NCBI GenBank assembly: GCA_016789265.1
Contig: JAEUQK010000018.1
Span: forward strand, 186,001-250,000
Direction of reading: 5' to 3'
Source of the DNA: Blastocatellia bacterium
GTDB taxonomy: Bacteria; Acidobacteriota; Blastocatellia; Pyrinomonadales; Pyrinomonadaceae
DNA length: 64,000 bases
This document shows, piece by piece, positions 44,638-52,429 of the stretch; position 1 is the stretch's first letter; each line of letters starts with the position of its first letter. Both the position numbers and the translations under genes were made by a program. The notes below the pieces were generated by a model. That model made no database searches, had not been told where the DNA came from, and worked only from the letters and a program-made list of their open reading frames with translations.

Positions 44638-45948
44638 TCAGCGTTTTCTGCCGTTCATCAACGCTTCTATCTCGTCCGGATCCTTGGTCACCTTGGCGGT
44701 CAGGTTTCGATTGCCGTCTTCGGTTACGAGAACGTCATCCTCGATGCGAATGCCGATTCCGCGGTACTTGGCCGGAGCCGACTTGTCGTCAGGCGGAACG
44801 TAAATGCCGGGTTCGACGGTCAGGACCATTCCCGGAGCGAACCGGCGTGAGTTCTTCGCGGCCTGGTCGGTGAAGTATCGTCCGGCGTCATGCACATCGA
44901 GGCCGAGGTAATGGCCAACGCCGTGCATGTAATACTTCATATACGCTTTCTTCTTAATAAGATCTTTCGTTTTGCCCTTTAGCAGGCCGAGCTTGACCAT
45001 TCCTTCGGTCAGTAATTCGATCGAATACTCCTGACGGCCCTTCACGGTATTTCCGGTCTTTGTGTAGTCGATGCATTTCAACTGCACGTCAAGCACGACA
45101 TCATAAACCTCACGCTGTGCCGGCGTGAACTTGCCGTTCACGGGAAACGTGCGTGTGATGTCAGACGCGTAGCCTTTGTATTCAGCACCCGCATCGATCA
45201 AGATCAGGTCGCCGTCCTTAAGCGGCATGTTGTTCTCGACGTAGTGAAGGATTGTCGCGTTTGCACCGCCGCCGATGATGGAGTTATAGGCGACTCCGTT
45301 CGCACCTTTATCCTTCATAAAGGCTTCCATCATCGCTTCGACCTGGCCTTCGTTCATTCCGGGCTTTACCTTTTTCATCGCGAGGATGTGAGCATCTGCG
45401 GCAATGGTGGCAGCGGTCTGCATCATTGCGGCTTCTTCCGAGGTCTTGTGCAGACGCATCTCGCCGAGGATGATCGTTGGGTCAATGATGGTGTGCGGCG
45501 GATAGGCGGTCTTCAACCGGCGGAAACGCTGCCCGGAAAGATAGTCGAGTATCTGCGTATCCAATCCTCTATCGACAGAGAAACGATAGTAGAGCTTGTC
45601 GTGGCCATCGAGCAGTTTCGGCAGGTCGGCGGCAAACTTGTCGATCGAGAATGCCTTGTTCGCCTTGTAGTTCTTCACCGCTCCGTCAACGCCTTCGCGG
45701 CGGCCGAACCACGTCTCCATCTCGAGGTCACGGGGGCGAACGTAAAGCGTGTAAGGCGACTTCTTGTTTTGAGGATCTATGACGGCTATGGCATCCGGCT
45801 CAGGGAATCCGGTCAAATACCAGAAATCCGAATCCTGTCGAAACTTGAACTCGGTATCGTAACTGCGGGTCTGTTCATGTGCTGCAGGGATGATAGCGAT
45901 GGAGTTCTCTTCCATCTGATCGATAAATCGTTTCAACTGAGTTCGCAT
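44638..45948 (-). CDS. M24B Xaa-Pro aminopeptidase (PepP-like)
   Basis: The 436-residue protein has an N-terminal aminopeptidase P domain (RSYDTEFKFRQDSDFWYLTGF) and a pita-bread catalytic domain with all five metal ligands in place: DAGAEYKGYASDITRTF (two Asp), HGVGHYLGLDVHDAG (His), VLTVEPGIYV (Glu) and GIRIEDDVLVTEDG (Glu). It removes N-terminal residues that precede proline, in the cytoplasm. Length matches PepP. Confidence 0.95.
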   Translation of the reverse strand: MRTQLKRFIDQMEENSIAIIPAAHEQTRSYDTEFKFRQDSDFWYLTGFPEPDAIAVIDPQNKKSPYTLYVRPRDLEMETWFGRREGVDGAVKNYKANKAFSIDKFAADLPKLLDGHDKLYYRFSVDRGLDTQILDYLSGQRFRRLKTAYPPHTIIDPTIILGEMRLHKTSEEAAMMQTAATIAADAHILAMKKVKPGMNEGQVEAMMEAFMKDKGANGVAYNSIIGGGANATILHYVENNMPLKDGDLILIDAGAEYKGYASDITRTFPVNGKFTPAQREVYDVVLDVQLKCIDYTKTGNTVKGRQEYSIELLTEGMVKLGLLKGKTKDLIKKKAYMKYYMHGVGHYLGLDVHDAGRYFTDQAAKNSRRFAPGMVLTVEPGIYVPPDDKSAPAKYRGIGIRIEDDVLVTEDGNRNLTAKVTKDPDEIEALMNGRKR

Positions 45949-46091
45949 AATTGAAAATCTTAACCCAAACCGGCGAAATTGTCAGAGTTGAGGTTGAGGC
46001 ATTCGGTTTAGCTGCAATTCTACATCAGACAAGCGTTCTTGTTTTGGAGATTGCTGTTATAATTCCCGCATTTCAGATATAGGAGATCGTT

Positions 46092-46679
46092 ATGTTCAAA
46101 AAGATCCTGCTGCCGTTGCTGATATTGATCTTTGCTGCCACCAGCTTTGGCGATATTGCTCGTCCTGACAAGTCACCGAAAAGCGTAAAGAAGCCGACCG
46201 CCGTTGACGCTTACCTTTCGATAAAGCTCGACCGCAATGCGAAAGAGGCAAAGCTGATAATTCCGCGCAGCCAGATAAAAGCACTTCGAGCAGAACTCGA
46301 ATCTATGGACGAAGACGGAACGACCGCCGCTGTCGGAGGAATATCACGTGTGAAGACGATCGTGAGCGGAGCGTTCATCAGCCTTGCATTGGTGTTTGCC
46401 GGGGTCTGGTTTGTAAGGAGCGGTCGGCTTTCGACAAGCACAGGAAAAGCGGTTGCGGCAGTTTTGCTGATCGCTGTTACCGGAGCAATGGCAGCCGTCG
46501 TTTATGGAAACGCCGGGCCACCGGCAGAGGCGAGGTCAATAACCGGGAAGATGTTTTCGCAGGCCGTACATATCTATAAGTTCGGCGGCGGAAGGATCAA
46601 GCTTGAGGTCACTGACACCGAAGAGAACCTGCAGATGATCGTCCCGGACCCTGAATCGCCACCTAAGCCGGGTGAATAA
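46092..46679 (+). CDS. Exported membrane protein of unknown function
   Basis: The 195-residue protein begins with a signal peptide (LLPLLILIFAATSFG) and a basic N-terminal part, has two membrane helices (about 98-115 and 125-145) and a C-terminal domain that looks beta-stranded, with a Pro-rich end. No family recognised. AGGAGA lies upstream of the ATG. The topology suggests a periplasmic loop between the signal peptide and the first helix. Confidence 0.7.
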   Translation: MFKKILLPLLILIFAATSFGDIARPDKSPKSVKKPTAVDAYLSIKLDRNAKEAKLIIPRSQIKALRAELESMDEDGTTAAVGGISRVKTIVSGAFISLALVFAGVWFVRSGRLSTSTGKAVAAVLLIAVTGAMAAVVYGNAGPPAEARSITGKMFSQAVHIYKFGGGRIKLEVTDTEENLQMIVPDPESPPKPGE

Positions 46680-46761
46680 GCCGTAACGATCTGTACCCGT
46701 AACACCGCTCCAAAGGTTTCAGATCGCAATACCTGTAACTGAAACAGTGCACCGAAGAACT

Positions 46762-47775
46762 ATGGCGACCGCGGCACACGAAATAGTTAGGCTAAGATCT
46801 GCAACGACATCGGGTCGGGTCCTCTTTGTCTCATTTCTCGCTGCTTGTATGTTTGCCGCCGTGATCATCGGTTCTTTCCCGCTTCAGCTTTCGATCATTA
46901 CTATCTTCCTTTTTGCAGGACCGCATAACCTGATGGAGTTTCGCTACTTCGCTGCACGAATGCCGGTGCGGTGGGGAAGATCGCGGATTTTCTATTCAAT
47001 GGGAATAGGCGGCGTCGTGGTTCTTGCTGCTTCATATTTGACGCTATATTTCGCTAGCGGTAACTGGCTGTGGTGTTTGGAGAGCTGGCAGGTCTATGCG
47101 GCGGTGTGGAACACGGCGTTCATCCTTTGGATCGGTCTGCTGTTTTACCTGCGTGGCAGACAGCGTCGGCGTGATTGGTCGATCGCATTTGCTGCGGCGT
47201 TGTTTCTTGCGGGGCTAGCATGGATGGCTCCGCAGTATTGGAGCCTTGCCCTGGTTTACATACACCCGTTTGTCGCGATGTGGTTTCTGGAAAGGCAGAT
47301 CAGGCGAACACGGCCGGAATGGCTCCGAGCCTATCATTATTGCCTTGCGTCGATCCCGGTATTTCTTGTCGGCATCTGGATCGCGTTGTCCGGAACGCCG
47401 AACCTTTCGGAAGAAACGAATCTTTTTTGGCGGATAACACAGCACGCAGGCAGCCAGATATTACCGGGTATCTCGAGTCATCTGCTCGTCGCGACACACG
47501 TCTTTCTTGAATCGATACATTACTTTGTTTGGCTGCTTCTGATCCCGCTTGTCGATAGGCGTGCGATTCCGTGGCGGTTGAGCGAAGTACCTATGTTCGC
47601 AAATAAGAGCGGCATCCCGAAGATCTTCGCGGCCTTTATGATCGTCAGCGTGCTGATCACCGTCGGGCTTTGGTTCGGGTTCGCGTTCGACTACACGACC
47701 ACGCGAGATGTCTATTTCGCATTCGCGATCGGACACGTTCTCGCCGAATTTCCCTTCCTGGTGAAGATGTTGTGA
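46762..47775 (+). CDS. Polytopic membrane protein with conserved-looking histidines
   Basis: About 337 residues with eight or more membrane segments. Histidines sit at membrane ends in short motifs: AGPHNLMEFRYF, YIHPFVAMWF, THVFLESIHYFVW and GHVLAEFPF, with nearby acidic residues. This pattern of spaced His/Glu recalls metal-dependent membrane oxygenases such as the Brp/Blh carotenoid-cleaving family, but the match is not strong enough to name it. The ATG at 47775 of the next gene overlaps its stop (TGATG), so the two are coupled. An upstream GTG at 46747 is an alternative start. Confidence 0.6.
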   Translation: MATAAHEIVRLRSATTSGRVLFVSFLAACMFAAVIIGSFPLQLSIITIFLFAGPHNLMEFRYFAARMPVRWGRSRIFYSMGIGGVVVLAASYLTLYFASGNWLWCLESWQVYAAVWNTAFILWIGLLFYLRGRQRRRDWSIAFAAALFLAGLAWMAPQYWSLALVYIHPFVAMWFLERQIRRTRPEWLRAYHYCLASIPVFLVGIWIALSGTPNLSEETNLFWRITQHAGSQILPGISSHLLVATHVFLESIHYFVWLLLIPLVDRRAIPWRLSEVPMFANKSGIPKIFAAFMIVSVLITVGLWFGFAFDYTTTRDVYFAFAIGHVLAEFPFLVKML

Positions 47776-48209
47776 TGTTTCTTTTTGACGAGGTCGATTT
47801 CGTTCAAACGCAGAACTTGCCGCTCGGCGATCTGTGGTATTTCCTGCCGTTCGGCTATCTGCTGACGATCCTGATCGAAACGCCGATCCTGCTCATTGGC
47901 CTTTCGTCGAAACTCACGTTCAGACATAGGTTGATGTGCGGTGTCTGGCTTACCGCATGCACGTATCCGATCGTCGTTTTGGTTTTACCGACGATCTTTT
48001 TGGGCGAACCTCGCTGGCTTTATTTGCTGGTTGCGGAGACGTTTGCTCCGGTCGCTGAGTGCTTTTTGTTCTGGTTGGCATTTCGTGGACGTGGGACACT
48101 ACCGTCATTTGAATGGATTCGCTCATTTGTCGCTATCGTCGTCGCGAATCTTGCTTCGTTCGCGGTCGGGGAACTGTTGAACTTTTACCGCTGGTTCGGG
48201 CTATTCTAA
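47775..48209 (+). CDS. Four-helix membrane protein coupled to the preceding gene
   Basis: The 144-residue protein has four predicted membrane helices (about 18-40, 51-70, 76-96, 108-128) with acidic residues at helix ends (PVAECFLFW, FAVGELLNFY). No family recognised. Its ATG overlaps the stop of the polytopic protein, which suggests a shared complex or at least shared translation control. A longer in-frame upstream start at 47670 lies inside the preceding gene and is not used. Confidence 0.65.
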   Translation: MFLFDEVDFVQTQNLPLGDLWYFLPFGYLLTILIETPILLIGLSSKLTFRHRLMCGVWLTACTYPIVVLVLPTIFLGEPRWLYLLVAETFAPVAECFLFWLAFRGRGTLPSFEWIRSFVAIVVANLASFAVGELLNFYRWFGLF

Positions 48210-48213
48210 TAGC

Positions 48214-48711
48214 ATGAAGAAACTTCTGGTTTTGCTTTTCTCAATAACTTGCTTCGGGACGTCGGTGTTCGGCCAGGTCAAGTATTCGACATATCACAAC
48301 AGCCGCTTCTTCTTCTCGATCGATTATCCATCGAGTCTGGTCATAATGCAGGATCCGCCGGCGAATAATGATGGCCGGACCTTTTTATCCAAGGACGGGA
48401 GAGTAGAAATGAGGGCTTGGGGGCAATATAATGCCCAATTTTTGACGGTCGAAGAGCAATTCGCCGAAGAATTGAACGGTCACGAGCTCGAAGCCATAAC
48501 ATACAAGACGCTTTCGAAGAATTGGTTCGTTATTACCGGCGTAGTGGGCCGGAGGGTCTTCTATCAGAAGACCCTGTATCACCGATTCAAAGAAACCGGT
48601 GTTTTCTACACTTTCACGATCGAATATCCGGAGTCTGAAAAGAGAAAGTATGACCCGGTAGTAAAACGAATAGAAAAGTCCTTCCGATTTGATCCTAACG
48701 CCGATGTCTGA
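48214..48711 (+). CDS. Small exported protein of unknown function
   Basis: The 165-residue protein has a signal peptide (LLVLLFSITCFGTSVFGQ) and a mature part containing YHNSRFFFSIDYPSSLVIM, a pattern seen in PsbP-like or 'surface' periplasmic proteins, ending in YPESEKRKYDPVVKRIEKSF. The latter matches the C-terminal motif of small periplasmic proteins that assess 'user-visible' folds such as DUF1795-like. Function unknown. Its last 8 bases overlap queE, so it leads the queE-queC transcript or has been inserted before it. Confidence 0.65.
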   Translation: MKKLLVLLFSITCFGTSVFGQVKYSTYHNSRFFFSIDYPSSLVIMQDPPANNDGRTFLSKDGRVEMRAWGQYNAQFLTVEEQFAEELNGHELEAITYKTLSKNWFVITGVVGRRVFYQKTLYHRFKETGVFYTFTIEYPESEKRKYDPVVKRIEKSFRFDPNADV

Positions 48712-49357
48712 CCGTTCGCTTCGAGTAACTGAAATTTTCCTGTCGATCCAGGGCGAGTCGTCGCATGCCGGACGGGCGTGTTCGTTCGTGCGTCTGACGG
48801 GCTGCCCGATGCGTTGCGTCTGGTGCGACAGCGAATACACTTTCACCGGCGGCGAGAGGATGTCATTCGAAAAGATCCTTGCAAAGCTTGATGAATTTGG
48901 CTGCAAACTGGTCGAAGTCACGGGCGGCGAACCGCTGGCGCAGAAGAGTGTTTTTCCGTTCATAACCGAGCTATGCAACAGCGGTTACGAGGTCCTGATC
49001 GAAACCGGCGGCTACGTGTCGACGGAAAATGTCGACCCTCGCGCGAAGATAATTCTCGATGTAAAATGCCCCGCGTCCGGCGAGGCCGAGCGAAATCACT
49101 GGCCGAATCTCGCACACCTTCGGCCGGAAAAGGACGAAGTAAAATTTGTGGTCGCTGATCTTGCTGACTGGGATTTCGCGAAAACGATCATCGAAAAGTA
49201 CGACCTCGTTTCACGTGCGAAAGAGATACTCATATCGCCCGTACACGGCGTAGATATGCGGTCGCTTGCCGAAGCAGTTTCGCGAAGCGGGCTGGAAGTG
49301 CGGTTGAATCTGCAGCTTCATAAGTACATTTGGGGGGCAGAAACCCGTGGCGTCTAA
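48704..49357 (+). CDS. queE: 7-carboxy-7-deazaguanine synthase QueE
   Basis: About 217 residues. The radical SAM cluster motif CPMRCVWCD (Cx3Cx2C) and [20 protein letters not shown] before it are diagnostic of QueE, which makes CDG from carboxytetrahydropterin in queuosine/7-deazapurine synthesis. [12 protein letters not shown] is the SAM-binding GGE motif. The ATG at 48704 is chosen over a TTG at 48689; it overlaps the stop of the exported protein. queC follows with an 11-base overlap. Confidence 0.94.
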   Translation: MSDRSLRVTEIFLSIQGESSHAGRACSFVRLTGCPMRCVWCDSEYTFTGGERMSFEKILAKLDEFGCKLVEVTGGEPLAQKSVFPFITELCNSGYEVLIETGGYVSTENVDPRAKIILDVKCPASGEAERNHWPNLAHLRPEKDEVKFVVADLADWDFAKTIIEKYDLVSRAKEILISPVHGVDMRSLAEAVSRSGLEVRLNLQLHKYIWGAETRGV

Positions 49358-50018
49358 GTCGATCGTTTTGGTTTCAGGAGGGATGGATTCATGCGTGACG
49401 GCTGCGATAGCGGCTGCTGAAAACGACGAGCTTGCATTTCTGCATGTTTCCTACGGACAGCGGACCGAGGCGAGAGAGCGTAAGGCATTCAATGACATTG
49501 CTGACCACTACGGGGTAGTGAAACGAATGGATGTATCGATCGAGTATCTCGCAAAGATAGGCGGATCGTCGCTGACCGACGAGAACATCGCGGTTACCGA
49601 GGCCGATCTTGAGTCGAACGAGATACCGACAAGCTACGTGCCCTTTCGCAACGCGAATATGCTCGCGATCGCCGTGAGCTGGGCAGAGGTGATCGGAGCA
49701 AATGCGATCTACATCGGTGCCGTTGCCGAGGATTCGAGCGGTTATCCGGATTGCCGTGTGGAGTTTTACCAGGCGTTCCAAAACACCATAAACACGGGCA
49801 CGAAGCCAGGCACACATATACAGATCCGCACGCCTATTATCGAACTTTCCAAGGCCGAGATAGTAAAAAAAGGGATCGAGCTGAACGCTCCGCTGCACCT
49901 TACTTGGTCGTGCTATCGAAACGAAGAACTTGCCTGCGGCACGTGTGATTCGTGTGCGCTGCGGCTAAGAGGATTTGCACAAGCGGGTGTCATCGATCCG
50001 ATCCCGTATCGGCAATAG
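49347..50018 (+). CDS. queC: 7-cyano-7-deazaguanine synthase QueC
   Basis: The 223-residue enzyme has the ATP-binding PP-loop [13 protein letters not shown] and four zinc cysteines at the C-terminus ([15 protein letters not shown]). QueC converts CDG to preQ0 using ATP and ammonia in the cytoplasm. The start is a GTG overlapping the end of queE, so the two are translationally coupled. queD and queF are not in the window. Its 3' end overlaps the convergent membrane-protein gene by 29 bases. Confidence 0.96.
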   Translation: MASKSIVLVSGGMDSCVTAAIAAAENDELAFLHVSYGQRTEARERKAFNDIADHYGVVKRMDVSIEYLAKIGGSSLTDENIAVTEADLESNEIPTSYVPFRNANMLAIAVSWAEVIGANAIYIGAVAEDSSGYPDCRVEFYQAFQNTINTGTKPGTHIQIRTPIIELSKAEIVKKGIELNAPLHLTWSCYRNEELACGTCDSCALRLRGFAQAGVIDPIPYRQ

Positions 50019-50661
50019 CCGCCTTCTTTTGTTCAAGCTCATCGACCTTTGCCTTTAGATCCGCGATCTCTTTGTCGATCTCCTGTACAGTCGGTTCGCT
50101 TGAACTCAGTTTGTGAAACACCGGCGTGATCACCGTCAGAGAGGCGATGATGATCCCAAGAACACCGGTAACGCGGCCCATAAGGTCCTCGTCGATGTTT
50201 CCGTTGGTCCAGATGAAATAGAGTAAGAACGCTGTCAGCGACCATACCGCAGCGTGGGCAGCATAACGGGACCATTTGAACTTTCTTTCAAGGCGTGCAA
50301 GCGAGAGCAGCGAGATGTGCGAACAAGAGGCAGCGAGAAGGGTGGCAGACATTAGAGACTTTACGTAGTAATCATTTTCATTTCGCATCTGCCAGATGAG
50401 AACTATCCACATCACGGCAGAAATAAGTGCCAATATGATCCCGGCAATCGGAAGCGTTTTTCCTCGCCCGGTTTCCAGATATGCACCGCATGCTAGCCCT
50501 AGTATGCTCGTGGCGGTTATCGTAAGCGTCGTGAGCAGGACCTTTGTCTCAAACTCGCCGAAGTTTCCGATCAGAATTACGACGATACCGATCAACGCAC
50601 TCACCGCAACCGAAGCGATCAGCAAGTAAAGGAACGCTCGTTTCAGGTTAATTTGGTCCAT
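49990..50661 (-). CDS. Membrane protein with C-terminal coiled coil
   Basis: About 223 residues with six predicted membrane helices in three hairpin pairs and a short C-terminal coiled coil ([19 protein letters not shown]). No family recognised. The ATG at 50661 (MDQIN) has GGGAG about 10 bases upstream and is preferred over a TTG at 50694. It follows the M16 peptidase gene by about 30 bases and is probably co-transcribed with it. Confidence 0.7.
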   Translation of the reverse strand: MDQINLKRAFLYLLIASVAVSALIGIVVILIGNFGEFETKVLLTTLTITATSILGLACGAYLETGRGKTLPIAGIILALISAVMWIVLIWQMRNENDYYVKSLMSATLLAASCSHISLLSLARLERKFKWSRYAAHAAVWSLTAFLLYFIWTNGNIDEDLMGRVTGVLGIIIASLTVITPVFHKLSSSEPTVQEIDKEIADLKAKVDELEQKKAAIADTGSDR

Positions 50662-50690
50662 CGCGGTCACACTCCCTTGGGAAAGAATGT

Positions 50691-51983
50691 TCAATCTGCG
50701 ATCACGGTAAGCCTGCTTCGGTCAACCTGTAAGTGATCAAGGTCACCGAGAGCGACGAACGCGATCCTCCCGGTTTGGATGAATTCCTGAGCGATCGACC
50801 GAACGTCCACTGCCGTGACAGCGTCGAGATTTGCGAGTGTTTCCTCGACCGGTATCTGCCGTCCGTGCACCATTTCGCATTGTGCAAGCGAACCGGCCCT
50901 TCCCGCAGAATCCTCGAGGCCGAGGAGGATCGAAGCCCTGGTCTGGTCCTTCATCAGGTTGAGCTCGTCCGGTGTAATTCCGTCACGGACGATCTTACCC
51001 AATTCGTCGATAACGATGTCAAGAACTTCACCGGTCTGTTCAGGCGAGGTGCCGGCGGACACGCTGAAAAATCCGGTGTCGTTGTACAACGCCAGCGATG
51101 TTCCCACGCTGTATGCAAGGCCGCGTTCTTCTCGTATACGCTGCCAAAGTCGGCTGCTCGTTCCGCCGCCAAGTGCATTAGAAAGCAGATCGGCGGCATA
51201 TCGCCGCGGATCGCGTGCCGAGACCATCGGTGTAGCGATGATGATGTGTGCTTGTTCGAGGTCTTCGCGCTGTTCGATATAAATAGGAGCCGCAGTTAAC
51301 GGAACGCGGACGCCTTCGTCCGCAATTTCCGCTTCCGACGAAAATGAAAGTGACCTGACGAGGCTCAGTAGCCGGTCGTGATCGACATTCCCGGCCGCCG
51401 CTATAACAAGGTTTTCGGGCCTGAACGCTGAGCGGTGAAACTCGATCGTTCGCCGGTGGTCAAACGTCCTGACCGTGTCGGGTGTGCCGGTTATCGCCAT
51501 TCCGAGGCGATGCCCGGGAAAGAATTCACGATGAAAGATATCGCCGAGAAGTTCCTCGGGTGAATCTTCGTTCATCTTCATCTCTTCGATGATCACCTTT
51601 TGTTCGTTGGCGCAATCCGCTTCGGCAAAGCTGGGGTTCGTCAGCATGTCGGCAAGCAGATCAAATGCGGCCTCGATCTGATCGTCGATCACCTTTAGGA
51701 CGAAACCGGTTTCCTCGTGCGTTGTGAAAGCATCGAGGTTGCCGCCCAGGCGGTCCTGTTCGATCGCGATCTCCATCGCCGAACGTTTCGAAGTGCCCTT
51801 GAAAACGCAGTGTTCGATGAAATGTGTAATGCCGTTAAGCTCGTCAGGTTCGTTACGCGAGCCGACCCGATAGAAAAACCCGAGCGTCGCCGAACGCACG
51901 CCGGGCATCTTGTCCGTGAGTACGACAAGGCCATTATCAAATCGAGTTTCTTGTATGTTTTCTTCTAAAGAAGTTTTAGCCAC
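50691..51983 (-). CDS. M16 family zinc peptidase
   Basis: The 430-residue protein has the inverted zinc motif HFIEHCVFKGT (HxxEH) with the downstream EMKMNEDSPEELLGD glutamate, and the C-terminal half typical of bacterial processing-peptidase-like M16B proteins (GTSSRLWQRIREERGLAYSVGTS in overlapping parts). No signal peptide, so it is likely cytoplasmic or processed otherwise. The start is a GTG, which lies inside the left inverted repeat of the GxxExxY cassette. No in-frame ATG exists before the conserved region, so the repeat seems to provide the current N-terminus MAKTS. Confidence 0.93.
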   Translation of the reverse strand: MAKTSLEENIQETRFDNGLVVLTDKMPGVRSATLGFFYRVGSRNEPDELNGITHFIEHCVFKGTSKRSAMEIAIEQDRLGGNLDAFTTHEETGFVLKVIDDQIEAAFDLLADMLTNPSFAEADCANEQKVIIEEMKMNEDSPEELLGDIFHREFFPGHRLGMAITGTPDTVRTFDHRRTIEFHRSAFRPENLVIAAAGNVDHDRLLSLVRSLSFSSEAEIADEGVRVPLTAAPIYIEQREDLEQAHIIIATPMVSARDPRRYAADLLSNALGGGTSSRLWQRIREERGLAYSVGTSLALYNDTGFFSVSAGTSPEQTGEVLDIVIDELGKIVRDGITPDELNLMKDQTRASILLGLEDSAGRAGSLAQCEMVHGRQIPVEETLANLDAVTAVDVRSIAQEFIQTGRIAFVALGDLDHLQVDRSRLTVIAD

Positions 51984-52425
51984 GAATTAACTCAAATCAC
52001 ACGAATTTAGGAATGCTTACAGCACTATACGGTCATGTTCAAGGCTAGTCTTTCCAAAGTTAATAAGCAAAGCTAAACGAAATTGAGTCGCTTTCAAGTA
52101 ATTTAGAGCCTGGGCTTTGTGAAGTGGGATCAACTTTTCAATTGCTTTAAGCTCGAGAATTATGGAGTTTTCCACCAAAATGTCCGCGACATAGTCACCG
52201 ACGATCTTTCCGTGAAAATGAACCTGTATTGGACATTGAGACCTCGCCGAAATTCCATTTTCTTCGAGCAGCACCATCAGAGAATTCTCATACACCTTTT
52301 AAAGAAAGCCCGGACCGAGTTCACGATGAACTTGCATTGCTAAGCCGATCATCTTGCAGGAGAGATCTCTGAATATGATCTTTTCTTCCATAATTCGTGA
52401 GATCTGTGTAAATTCGTGGCTAAAA
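51974..52425 (-). mobile_element. GxxExxY cassette with 35-bp inverted repeats
   Basis: The left end 51974-52008 and right end 52391-52425 are inverted copies (29 of 35 positions equal by eye; 15 identical outer bases TTTTAGCCACGAATT). Between them only a GxxExxY reading frame fits: its ATG touches the right repeat and its stop lies 8 bases from the left repeat. The 452-bp unit is compact, like a small mobile or passenger cassette. No transposase is encoded, so movement would need trans help. A related solo hairpin lies at 41053-41110. I see no clear target-site duplication. Confidence 0.65.
52017..52391 (-). pseudogene. GxxExxY family protein gene with nonsense codon
   Basis: Reading from the ATG at 52391 gives MEEKIIFRDLSCKMIG, then VHRELGPGFL, a TAA at 52299-52301, and continues in the same frame as KVYENSLMVLLEE and the rest (GDYVADILVENSIILELKAI, LNYLKATQFRLALLINFG) to a normal stop. 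Full length would be about 124 residues, the family size. The TAA sits exactly at the Glu of the name-giving GxxExxY motif (GFL-stop-KVY) and is one base from GAA. The fold recalls PD-(D/E)XK nucleases, with conserved D..E.K in DILVE/ELKA. A short protein could initiate at the GTG at 52295, but would lack the N-terminus. Confidence 0.85.
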
Positions 52426-52429
52426 GCTT

